NCBI RefSeq assembly: GCF_040359615.1
Contig: NZ_CP132942.1
Location: forward strand, 2,480,001 to 2,544,000
DNA: 64,000 nucleotides
Reading direction: 5' to 3'
Source: Tunturibacter psychrotolerans
GTDB taxonomy: Bacteria > Acidobacteriota > Terriglobia > Terriglobales > Acidobacteriaceae
Shown here: positions 11,001 to 16,512 of the stretch, in pieces
Position numbering within the stretch: the first letter of the stretch is position 1
How the letters are laid out: each line of letters begins with the position of its first letter
Notes under the pieces: model-generated
What the model saw: the letters and a program-made list of their open reading frames with translations, nothing else
Told to the model about the DNA's origin: nothing
Databases searched by the model: none
Made by a program: the position numbers and the translations under genes

Positions 11001-11519
11001 GGAGAGGATGCTGGAGCATTTGCGGAATCACGAGCGAGTACGTTCCAACGCTATCTCAATGCTGTACCCGCAAACTTCCAAACACTCGCGCAGGTACAAG
11101 CTCCTTATCGGATTGTCTCTCCGGGCGACGGTGGGTTCGATACCGGCGGTCCATACGTAACCTACTACAACGACTGGATCGACCAGCTATGGGCAGTCAA
11201 TGGAATTACCGCTACTCCACCGGCGATTCCCAATGGCGACGGCTTGGGTGCCTTCCCTGGCCTCTCCGCGGCGATCTACCGCCATGTGGGAGGAGTTGCC
11301 GGAACCTTCAACCCGAACGGCTCACTCGAGAATCAGGGCTTGTGGGGCAACCCGAGTGAGTTCTATCAAACAGAACCCTTCAGCTACTACGGGAAGTTCC
11401 TCCATCAGATTGCCATCAACGGCCAGCAGTACACTTTTCCCTATGATGATAATGGTGGATACTCATCCGACGTAAGCTGCAACTCGCCCAAGACGCTACT
11501 CGTAGCGATTGGCTGGTAA
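2067..11519 (+). CDS. Giant secreted multidomain glycosidase: GH2-like N-terminus, GH64-like beta-1,3-glucanase C-terminus
   Basis: 3150 residues. The ATG follows AGAGGA at good spacing. A hydrophobic signal segment (about 42-60) ends near SDAQ. Residues about 65-960 resemble a GH2 enzyme with a jelly-roll sugar-binding domain, a beta-sandwich and a TIM barrel; D541 in WEEDNGG and E605 in GAEYWDN are candidate acid/base and nucleophile. Then follow three Ig-like domains (about 972-1248), a discoidin/F5-8C domain (1249-1406), a DUF1566-like region (1407-1530), another Ig and two Fn3 repeats. Two hydrophobic Arg-rich tail modules follow (1931-1973, 2022-2063), then Ig, two Fn3, malectin (about 2386-2542) and three Fn3. 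Residues about 2850-3150 resemble GH64, with E2935 (FLEYTI) and D2958 (TTRVDNF) as candidate catalytic acids. Probable role: an extracellular enzyme on fungal-wall-like polymers. Specificity is not proven, and the buried tails raise the question whether this is a natural fusion. Confidence 0.8.
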   Translation: MSSLYEVVESPSCSIVIFANPELSSQTCKNRHLPSRFESAARPLLFLMMVLFFVATFCSRRSDAQQVEATLPLSQRLTINLSAGVPEYVGDAASASNAPQSQWWFENTKNSATYATASFVESTDPAWRQVGLPYDANVPRTFINQDSGGGAGSDTGQENWYRLHFKVDPKYAGQKFLLNLEGAHTGVQVFSNGVLLPGISAVAADSQATHVIGFVPVVVDLTPYLKADGTTDNVIAIDVSRGDSWFETPQFSNSFRFGQDMAGLFRNVFLYVTNPVHIPLNVYSNTKTWGTYVGTVSEVPAAEGTATAASAVVEVQTNVVNETATAQQVTLTTQIVDATGNVVVTAPPVTQSVAAMIASTFPSTQTPMFQQLITVPNPTLWYPNNSIYGKPYMYKVYHIVSVNGVVVDSFQSPLGIRTITWDANFPYFNGHAMYLWGGSSRYDYPALGSSVPDEQWWRDMAQIAAQGGNVWRPGHSTSSEEMVEAADAYGIMIDQPSGDGEGHWNASSNPSADDLQLKQEVHRDMIIRDRSHPSILDWEEDNGGMNQPLANELASIETSWDNINPRVQSDRTYSPSYAFMGECDGAGCETGVKNQNPNNPSFGAEYWDNMGTGRGTQTGTGANTVYAYDYELAFAAPYLDDWRQGKAANAFGMAQWYFADTPGEDSLWAEFQNQPAMQHFVRSLGYSSVDQNRFPRLLYYIYQANWVPYAIQPVVHLAHHWNRAYEYTPGTPIQVNAFSNCPSVRLLISGVAKDPVTGAILADQVPNPWNINSHADLSQSSTVMPGQVHWMVNWAPGTVTAECLDTNGNVVPGVTHSVTTAGAENKIVLSVVPEVVKPDGTSFQWTSNGSDAAFVKAEVQDANGNVVPTAADNVTFTVSGPATYMGGTQQLVADPSWTTYYQDAFSKQHSNDINGEPYVFFHAPGDPELNFEGGLQKIALRSTFTPGTVTVTATAPGLVSGSVQLTSVTPAAPPQSQPPAIIVPPVDTAVTAGQPATFTVAASGSGTLSYQWAVAGSEVTGQTSPTLTIPATTIAQNGESVTVAIHSNFGDVTSTPVTLTVDAAAGVAITTPPAAQTVVVGQSATFTVAATGSPQLNYQWFQNGVQVQTGPQPSYTTPILTAVGTANIDVVVSNPVNQLQSATVTLTVNAPVPVTITTPPANQIVAANQPVQFTAVVAGSAPYTYQWQFTPKGGSATILLSNTQSSNIITYTIPTMSTANVGAYTVTVNNAAAAPVTSAAAQLTLAPPGVNLALNKTATSSSSQNACRDTTTTPPLSGTGCLGAENAVDGNLNTRWGSATAGAPPTTSVPGVDPSWLQVDLGSGQSFNTVIINWENAYAAQYQIQYTNDDPSTNPTWNVATTNNSGVGGTETLTFSTVQARYIRILGTVRSGNFGYSIFEFQVYNVPNCGGPTERYTVSSANPLLVMDNVLGLTWTRTIQTDSAIGSQFTGVSAATYCKSINMRIPTQAEALGISGNNNASCAFPGTWSTWTSTVDPNDATETAIVNFDGSSTFNVTNNFPGATLCTEATGSGTSGTQAPVIETDPQSTKVAVGEAATFTVVAAGTPTPSYQWLRNGTAIAGATDATYTTPPTIATDNDSSFRVSATNGSGTVTSNSAVLTVTNNSTGGGGTGGSCSAIPTTPGMPAAIATSPSQISLTWGGSMAGSACPVSYNVYRSTTAGFTPAVSNQVNTSQTGTAFTDRGLTAATTYYYIVEADDTAGASAPSVQVSAQTLAPTSCTSVPKAPTGLTAAATSSSSIGLNWTAVTAPTNCSVASYNVYGGTTAGFTPSATNLLAAGVTGTSYSNTGLAASTTYYYVVEAVDGDGASTASNQSSAMTAAGSAPATPDFALGVSAASLTVNAGSSGTETVTLTPQNGFTPTATVNLTCSDLPSDATCSFSPTTVTSTGNMVSTLTVNTTTASSTAGYKSGPLFPGSVLAVALYLFGRRKRRGLQLMLLAVSVACLTLLTGCGVQPPPPQMATSMITVTASTGSLNHTTTFSLIVETPNLPPGSAELHNNLGPLFPGAMLAVALCFFSRKRRYPVQLMLAMCAFGVALFSGCGGGASTGGPSTGGSQTEPPTKPTITVPPASITVTTGQTATFSVTAAGTAPLTYQWQSSGGSISGATAATYTTSPLTTQNSGNSFAVVVTNAAGSTTSPTATVTVTAGGSTGCSAAPNIPGSLVATANSSSQIGVSWSVGFAGSSCTISYNVYRSTTSGFTPTSSNQIASGQTATSFTDSGLTASTTYYYVVEAVDAAGNSAASVQASATTLSASSPPPACTTVPAQPNGLAANAASVSSISLAWTADTAPAGCTNTYNVYAATTSGFVPSQANLMASGITSTLYTSTGLAASTTYFYVIEAVDGAGNSAPSAQVKDTTTAAALSEIIAIHSGGPAVSNANGGDASFVADEFYDTGGTSASGAAVTVAGVTNAAPEAVYQTERNGAFSYTIPGLQSGASYTVLLHFAETYFPAVGDRVFSVAINGTTVLSSLDIFQEAGGQNIALVEPFTATANPQGQIVIKYIRGSADQPKSSGVEIRGIPSGCTLLPAAAPTGLTAQATSPSIINLKWQTVTPPPNCPVTYNLYGSTTSGFTPSTSNLIASGLTDLSYSNTGLAASSTYYYVVEAVDVDGASGPSAQVSATTNPANSCISVPTVAPAGFMATAASSSAIGLSWAAITPPANCTNITYNIYGSTGSGFVPSLSNEIAVNLVNPVFFNTILPASSTYYYVVQATDEDGVSSQFSPQISSTTLAPPTQLIATATSPNEIDLTFPASTAPAPVTYNVYRSTTANFTPSGTTLVGTTKSNFYNDAVVTAATTYYYIVQANSPNGRTTVGGPVSATSLVLGNATPFWDASNMPPTAAGAVLVVKFLNRTNGQYPDDQVFWSATINGVTVTNSIAAQPILQLPSGASGRIPIYLGTPGQNENNYSDFLEYTIGLAGNGTTTYFINMDTTRVDNFGIKNAFKLTCGDGTNIAIGEDAGAFAESRASTFQRYLNAVPANFQTLAQVQAPYRIVSPGDGGFDTGGPYVTYYNDWIDQLWAVNGITATPPAIPNGDGLGAFPGLSAAIYRHVGGVAGTFNPNGSLENQGLWGNPSEFYQTEPFSYYGKFLHQIAINGQQYTFPYDDNGGYSSDVSCNSPKTLLVAIGW
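7857..8255 (+). repeat. Two internal copies of a C-terminal-type tail module inside the giant gene
   Basis: Residues 1931-1973 and 2022-2063 both follow the pattern GPLFPG, a hydrophobic stretch (LAVAL), a basic cluster (GRRKRRG and SRKRRYP), a second hydrophobic stretch starting QLML, then TGCG or SGCGGG. From memory, such tails usually sit at the C-terminus of acidobacterial Ig-repeat proteins, followed by a short beta-rich end like ITVTASTGSLNHTTTF, which is also present here after copy 1. Two in-frame copies in mid-protein suggest past fusion of proteins that each ended in this tail. Confidence 0.7.
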
Positions 11520-11640
11520 CCTGAACCTCCACTGTCTTTTTTCAGAATCGGTGGAGAAATGCGGAAGTCGGCGCATTTATTCCAGGATGAGTAAAATTTC
11601 ATTCCAACCTCAATAGAAGCCAGTCGCGTCACGCTATAGA

Positions 11641-12055
11641 GTTGACGACCACATCAAGTTCCAGAAAACAACGGCTCGGCACTTTCCTGGCGGTGCGGCA
11701 AAATGCCTCTGCCGGCTTCCAGCAGATCCTCAACGCGTTTCCTTTGCCCAGCGCAAACGGGACCGACTTTGGCGATGGACTGGCCACATTCATTGGAGGG
11801 TACTCAAACCCTCGCTCCATCGATAGCTCCGGTCTTCGCGTCGATCATACTTTCATGATCGTTTCAATATTCTTTGGCAGGGTTTACTGCGCGCCTTATA
11901 CGCTGGGTGGACGTTATGCTGACAGCCCTCAATTCTCAAACCTGCCGATTCGAAGATTGTAGGAGTCACTCTTGGAGCGATCAATTTGTTCAGCCATCGC
12001 GTGAGTAACGAATGGTCGATATTTATTTCCCGTACCCACGTCCGTTACTTATCGA
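11641..12055 (+). pseudogene. TonB-dependent receptor (Oar-like) fragment
   Basis: One frame reads ARQNASAGFQQILNAFP-like sequence (VRQNASAGFQQILNAFPLP), then FGDGLATFIGGYSNP and SSGLRVDHTF, and then RYADSPQFSN. After a frame change it continues KIVGVTLGAINLFSHRVSNEW up to about 12040. These match my memory of the middle of Oar-like TonB-dependent receptors of Acidobacteria, which carry an N-terminal carboxypeptidase-like domain and about 1000 or more residues. Only about 130 residues remain, without signal peptide, plug or C-terminal strand, so this is a decayed remnant. It lies directly behind the giant glycosidase and may mark a lost uptake partner. Confidence 0.6.
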
Positions 12056-12089
12056 TCCCGGTTTTCGGGGGATTCATCTTTTTCGCCTT

Positions 12090-13480
12090 TCATCGCCGTG
12101 TCGAGTGGGCGAACGGCTTTCCAGCGACAGAGTCTATATAGCGGAGTGTCTGCCATGGTTTTGCATGTTGCTGGAATCCGTAAGCATTCGAGATTGGTGT
12201 CGGTTCACTCCACTTTGCGCCAAAAAAGATAATGCGAATAGGTAGTTCGTGCACGAAGCTGGCGGGCACGGGAATTGATAGATACCCGGCAATCGCTGCG
12301 GCCTGAGATGGATTTCGAATGGCCGGATCGCCGAGCACAGGATCTATCACGAAGGCTGGACCCCACCGTAGGTGCGAGTAATGCATCCAGATGGTGCCTC
12401 CCCTATGCTGCATTGATGCCTTCGAACCGGACAAGCGCTTGGCTTTTGCCTGGGCATCGATATAAGCCTGGTCTGTATGTACCTGCTCCAGCAAATCCTG
12501 GATAAACCGTGGCATCTCGCGGGACGCATCACCTCGATTGAACGCAATCACGTCCGACAGACTTCTTACTTTCAGCCTCGGGTGATTGGAGAAATAGCTC
12601 TGAATCGCGTCCTTGAATTCGTACCTCAGCACCGTTTCCTCTTAAGCCCATTAGCATCGAGGAACGACGGTAATCTTCTGCGTGTCGGTCGGCATCGGTT
12701 GTTGGGATCGCGAGGATCACTCCCGGCAATCGCACTGAGCACTGTGGCAGCATCTGTCATGTTGCGTGCCCTAGGCCCGCTGTATCCTGGCTTGGGCTGA
12801 GCGGGACGAGACCCGCACGGATGACCAAGCCCAACGTCGGCTTGATGCCAACCATGCCGTTCATCGAGGCAGGACAGAGGATCGACCCGTCGGTCTACGT
12901 ACCAATTGCCGCCACAGCAAAACCGGCAGCCACTGCCGGAGCAGAACCCGCGCAGCTACAAGGGCTCAGTTCCAATACTATGGATTGTGAGTCTGGCCGC
13001 CGCGTGCACTCCATCCGCTTATCCCGTTTGGCCACGAAAGTTGACCTATTCGCTTGGATTTGTCTTACCGAGGATCAATGCACCCGCAGTACGCAGGCGT
13101 GTGACAACCTCTGCATCATGGGGCGCAGGCTCGGTCAAAGCCAGCGAGCCTACGCTGGTAAGCATGCGATCACCAGTGTCGATCTTATCTTTCACCAAAA
13201 TTGGAATGCCGTGCAGAGGGTCGTTCGTGGACTCGCCATCGAGCTTCGCGGCGATCGCCAGGGCGTCAGGGTTCAGTTCAAGCACCGAATGTATAGCAGG
13301 GCCTGCTGACCTAAAGCGTGGATGCGTTCTATGAACAACGTTGCGAGCTGCCGGGCAGTGAGTGACCCCTGCGCAAACTGCTGCTGCAGATTTTTGATGC
13401 CTCGTAGCAAGGCATCTCTGTAGCTAAGGGCTGTTGCCTGGAGACTCTTTGCCGCGAAAACAATGCGGAACAGCAGACAC
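12090..13480 (-). pseudogene. Amidase-signature enzyme, frameshifted
   Basis: Several reverse-strand frames together give an almost complete amidase of the peptide-amidase/GatA-like type. The order is NLQQQFAQGSLTARQLATLF (about 13420-13350), then PLHGIPILVKDKID with the catalytic-Lys region (about 13220-13180), GALILGKTNPSE, stop at the expected Trp, VNFRGQTG, a frame change and SGWSARGGQTHNP. A damaged Ser-rich catalytic loop follows (CAGSAPAVAAGFAVAAIGT), then [17 protein letters not shown], another frame change, and a C-terminal part with LSDVIAFNRGD, AGYLSIPVPASFVHELP and KWSEPTP, ending at 12090. Multiple frame changes, stops and loss of the GSS loop make it non-functional. The start is unclear and the upper boundary approximate. 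Confidence 0.8.
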
Positions 13481-13772
13481 CATGTCAATGCGATGAAGTT
13501 TGTAAACTTGAGGTCGATCTGCATCCGTGGGTAGAGGGTGGAAAGTGCGACAGCATCGAAGGTAGATTCGTGGCAAAATCTTGCGTGCAGTCGTCTCGAA
13601 TGTGGCCGCCCACAGTCGCCCCCTGCATGGTCCAGCAATTCATGGAGGGGTGAGAACACGGCGGCCATACGTGAGTGCGACTACTCCGGCTTCAGTCAGA
13701 GCAAGGCCGCACCCACGTCTATGTGTGCCTCGCGATCTGGGAACGACGAAGTCAACGTGAGCGTTTAGGCCA

Positions 13773-14531
13773 CTATTTGTCTAGGTTCAGCTCCTCCAGT
13801 GCCTGGTCTAGCACCTTTGCCCACTTCGGATCGGGCGATGCAGCGTATTCGTCGTGCCAGTTCCACCACTTGTACGGCGGGGTCTGGGGGTAGCCCTCCG
13901 GCGAGTCCTCCCACTTCTCCTGGCGCCCTAGCGGCGTCGCGTCGAGATAGCTCCATGTGCTCCCCATAGCCTCGTCGCCACGGTTGTTGATGAAGTAGGT
14001 GCGGAATATGCGGTCGTTGTGGTGGAAGAACACGTTTGTGCCGTGCCACTCGTCCACGCCGAAGTCGGCGTCGAAGCTGTCGGTGATGGTGTACCACGGC
14101 ATCGCCCAGCCCATCCTCTTCTTCAGCCGCGCGATGTCAGCCTGCGGTGCACGCGAAGCGTACACGAGCGTGGTGTCGCGGGCGTTCAGATGGGCGAGGT
14201 GGCCGACCTGGTCCGCTCCCAAAGAACAGCCGCGGCAGGCATGATCGGGCCAGCCGAAGACTCCGGGCTCGAAGAAGGCGCGATAGACAATTAGTTGACG
14301 GCGGCCGTCGAACAAATCGAGCAGGCTCTTTTTGCCCTTAGGTCCGTGGAATTCATATTCCTTCTCAACCGCCAGCCACGGCATACGCCGACGCTCGGCG
14401 GCCATCGAATCACGTGCGTGGGTCAATTCTTTTTCCTTGATGAGCAGTTTCTGACGCGCTGCCTCCCACTCCTGCAGCGACACGATCGGGGGTATCTTCA
14501 TGTTTGGGCGAGTTTCCTTGTTCTTGTCCAT
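13773..14531 (-). CDS. DUF899 family thioredoxin-like protein
   Basis: 252 residues. The start at 14531 is supported by GGAAGGAGAGAC just upstream. The family pattern is clear: LLDLFDGRRQLIVYRAFF, then CRGCSLGADQVGHLAHL with a CxxC-like pair, then DTTLVYASRAP, KKRMGWAMPW and a WHDEYA-containing end. DUF899 proteins have a thioredoxin-like fold and no firmly established reaction. The gene is the last of a leftward group with an ArsR regulator, an SRPBCC protein and a small CPVC protein, so it is probably transcribed with them and controlled by the ArsR protein. No signal peptide is seen; cytoplasmic location is likely. Confidence 0.85.
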   Translation of the reverse strand: MDKNKETRPNMKIPPIVSLQEWEAARQKLLIKEKELTHARDSMAAERRRMPWLAVEKEYEFHGPKGKKSLLDLFDGRRQLIVYRAFFEPGVFGWPDHACRGCSLGADQVGHLAHLNARDTTLVYASRAPQADIARLKKRMGWAMPWYTITDSFDADFGVDEWHGTNVFFHHNDRIFRTYFINNRGDEAMGSTWSYLDATPLGRQEKWEDSPEGYPQTPPYKWWNWHDEYAASPDPKWAKVLDQALEELNLDK

Positions 14532-14670
14532 GTCTCTCCTTCCTCTCGGTTCCTGTCGGTAGGCGTTGGTTTTTGCCGCGAAGGTTGTTCACGACTAACG
14601 CGGAGATGCCGCCAGTTGAGGAGGCTCCCGCTGCGATCCATGCCACGGTTGCGAGACACACCGGGCACAT
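14410..14670 (-). CDS. Small hydrophobic CPVC protein overlapping the DUF899 gene
   Basis: From the ATG at 14670 the frame begins MCPVCLATVAWIAAGASSTGG, one short hydrophobic segment behind a CPVC pair, then a basic segment ending near NNLRGKNQRLP. The frame stays open to 14410 and so overlaps the start of the DUF899 gene by about 120 bases in another frame. I recall short proteins starting MCPVC with a similar Gly-rich hydrophobic segment in other bacteria. The first 40 or so residues are therefore more convincing than the tail. The ribosome binding site is weak (AGG). It sits between the SRPBCC and DUF899 genes; a thiol or metal-binding membrane-linked role is only a guess. Confidence 0.45.
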   Translation of the reverse strand: MCPVCLATVAWIAAGASSTGGISALVVNNLRGKNQRLPTGTERKERHGQEQGNSPKHEDTPDRVAAGVGGSASETAHQGKRIDPRT

Positions 14671-14672
14671 GG

Positions 14673-15128
14673 CTACCTGCGGTCCCGTTTTGTCTCTGAG
14701 GCCGTGCGAATTCGGACCATCAGATCTGTCCAGCCGACGTCGACTCCGCGGTCCGCTTCGCCAATCCACCCCATCGCTCGATGTATAAAACGGAGGCGGG
14801 TCAATCCGTTCTCTTCGGTGAGCCGATATTGGATGTTGGAGACTGCCGGGGTCGACATGAACAGCGGCCCAAATATCTCCAGAAGCGATGGCGGCTTGAT
14901 CGCCTGTACAAGGCCCCAGAAGTGTCCCGTGTTGTCTCCCAGGTCGCGAAACCAGCGGCCGCCTGGCCACGCCTCGAGCTTCATCGGCATCGGCTTCTCC
15001 GGGGTCGAGTTCATAGGCCCCATCTGCTCCAGAATTGCCTCGAATACGATCTCGATTGGCGCCGCAATCTGCTCATCTTTCACAATCTCGAAGGCCTGAA
15101 CAACCTGTTCCTGAATCGTTGCTGCCAT
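14673..15128 (-). CDS. SRPBCC (AHSA1/START-like) domain protein
   Basis: 151 residues. It starts VQAFEIVKDEQIAAPIEIVF, typical of the first strand and helices of the SRPBCC fold, and contains WPGGRWFRDLGDNTGHFWG and the late strand TRLRFIHRAMGWIGE. This fold binds hydrophobic ligands in a deep cavity; the ligand cannot be read from sequence. Its ATG overlaps the stop of the upstream ArsR gene (TAATG), so the two are translationally coupled. An ArsR regulator next to an AHSA1-like protein is a widespread gene pair. The preceding GGAGGAG serves as ribosome binding site. Confidence 0.85.
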   Translation of the reverse strand: MAATIQEQVVQAFEIVKDEQIAAPIEIVFEAILEQMGPMNSTPEKPMPMKLEAWPGGRWFRDLGDNTGHFWGLVQAIKPPSLLEIFGPLFMSTPAVSNIQYRLTEENGLTRLRFIHRAMGWIGEADRGVDVGWTDLMVRIRTASETKRDRR

Positions 15129-15496
15129 TACTCCTCCTTTGCTCCGATGGTGTTTGAAATGATCCGCTCCAGAGCCTTTCGCTCCGCACGCTCCTTGATC
15201 TGGCCCAATTGGTGCATCCAGTACCGCTCAAACGTCTTTACCCAGTCGTGCACCGGCTTCAACTCGGCTGCATTTAATCGGTACATCCGATGTTGACCGC
15301 GCCTTATGACCGACACCACGCCAACCTTACGTAACACGCCGAGGTGCTTCGAAACGGTCGGCTGCGACATCCGCAATCGCACCACAACCTCATTCACCGC
15401 ATACTCTTTGCCGTCTGCCAGCACCGCAATGACCTCGCGCCGGCGGGGCTCGGCGATTGCGTTAAAAACGTCTGTTGTTGTTGCTGCTCGTGCCAT
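15128..15496 (-). CDS. ArsR-family winged-helix repressor
   Basis: 122 residues with the classic ArsR layout: DVFNAIAEPRRREVIAVL, recognition helix RMSQPTVSKHLGVLRKVGVV and wing RRGQHRMYRLNAAELKPV. There is no metal-binding ELCVCD-type motif, which fits the SdpR-like group found beside SRPBCC genes. It is the first gene of the leftward operon with the SRPBCC, CPVC and DUF899 genes. A perfect 7-base palindrome only 9 bases ahead of its start codon suggests that it represses its own operon. Confidence 0.88.
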   Translation of the reverse strand: MARAATTTDVFNAIAEPRRREVIAVLADGKEYAVNEVVVRLRMSQPTVSKHLGVLRKVGVVSVIRRGQHRMYRLNAAELKPVHDWVKTFERYWMHQLGQIKERAERKALERIISNTIGAKEE

Positions 15497-15504
15497 GTCG
15501 TTAA

Positions 15505-15526
15505 CATATTCCTATATAAGAATATG
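15505..15526. promoter_or_regulatory. Palindromic operator in the ArsR promoter
   Basis: CATATTC (15505-15511) and GAATATG (15520-15526) form a perfect inverted repeat around an 8-base AT-rich spacer containing TATATA. It lies just upstream of the arsR-like start at 15496 and would overlap its promoter. Symmetry, AT content and position fit an ArsR-family autorepression site. Confidence 0.6.
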
Positions 15527-15654
15527 TCAAGTGAATTTATTACAGTCATGTTGCCGTTGAACTAGTTTTTGGCAATCAGGACTGATGCGCCGGGAGCAGG
15601 TGGGCACCGTTGATCTTGAGGAGTAATATTTCTCGCGAACAGTCGGAGAAAACG

Positions 15655-16512
15655 ATGCCGAATCTAGCAGCTGCGAACACGGGTAAGGTAGTACTACCCG
15701 GTCTGGCCGATCCTTTTGGCGCCCACTGCGTCGACGGAGGAGTGAACTTCAGCGTTTACTCACGCGATGCCATCGGAATGGAATTAGTGCTCTTTGATGA
15801 CGCGGATTCCACTCCAACGCACATCATCCCGTTCAGTCAATCCGTAAACCGAACCTATCACTATTGGCACTTGTTCGTTCCGGGACTCCGGACTGGACAG
15901 ACTTATGGTTACCGCGCTCGCGGCCCTGCTAATCCGGACAAGAGGATGCGATTCGACCCCGAGAAGGTGCTGCTCGACCCTTATGGCCGAGGAGTGGCAG
16001 TGCCGGCAAACTATAGCCGCGATGCTGCAGGCCGCGAGGGAGATAACGCTTCCACCGCCATGAAGAGTGTCGTCGTTGATGTGAGCGCCTATGATTGGGA
16101 GGGCGATGCGCCTCTGCGTCGGGCCGCCTCGCAAACAATTGTGTACGAGATGCATGTTGGTGGCTTCACCCGCCATGCAAGTTCTGGAGTTTCCAATCAC
16201 AAGCGAGGGACATTCGCAGGTTTAATCGAGAAGATCCCCTATTTGAAACAACTGGGAGTCACGGCGGTGGAACTTCTTCCGGTGTTTCAGTTCGATAGCC
16301 TGGATTGCCCGCCAGGCCGCGTCAACTATTGGGGATATGCTCCGGTTTCATTCTTTTCAGTCCATCGTGGTTACAGTTCCCGTTGCGACCCGGTCGGTCC
16401 GGAGGATGAATTCCGTGACATGGTCAAGGCATTGCACCGCGCGGGAATCGAGATCATCCTAGATGTGGTCTATAACCACACCGCCGAGGGCGGTCAGACG
16501 GGCCGACCTTGA
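15655..16512 (+). CDS. glgX: Glycogen debranching enzyme GlgX, N-terminal part (frameshifted gene)
   Basis: This is the first half of a GH13_11 isoamylase/GlgX-type enzyme, which hydrolyses alpha-1,6 branches of glycogen. The start at 15655 is chosen for the GGAG about 8 bases upstream; the frame is open further back from a TTG at 15610. It holds the N-terminal CBM48-like beta-sandwich (VDGGVNFSVYSRDA, GYRARGP) and the first barrel strands (VYEMHVGGFT, VTAVELLPVFQFD, NYWGYAPVSFFS, IEIILDVVYNHTAEG). It breaks off at TGA 16510-16512 directly before the conserved TLSFRG sequence, which continues in the next frame. A single missing base near the GGG at 16499-16501 explains the break. It could be a real mutation or a sequence error. 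Confidence 0.85.
   Translation: MPNLAAANTGKVVLPGLADPFGAHCVDGGVNFSVYSRDAIGMELVLFDDADSTPTHIIPFSQSVNRTYHYWHLFVPGLRTGQTYGYRARGPANPDKRMRFDPEKVLLDPYGRGVAVPANYSRDAAGREGDNASTAMKSVVVDVSAYDWEGDAPLRRAASQTIVYEMHVGGFTRHASSGVSNHKRGTFAGLIEKIPYLKQLGVTAVELLPVFQFDSLDCPPGRVNYWGYAPVSFFSVHRGYSSRCDPVGPEDEFRDMVKALHRAGIEIILDVVYNHTAEGGQTGRP

Noticed and set aside
15128..15496. ArsR protein as an arsenic-resistance regulator
   Set aside because: No Cys metal site, no arsenate genes nearby, and the SRPBCC partner points to the other ArsR group.
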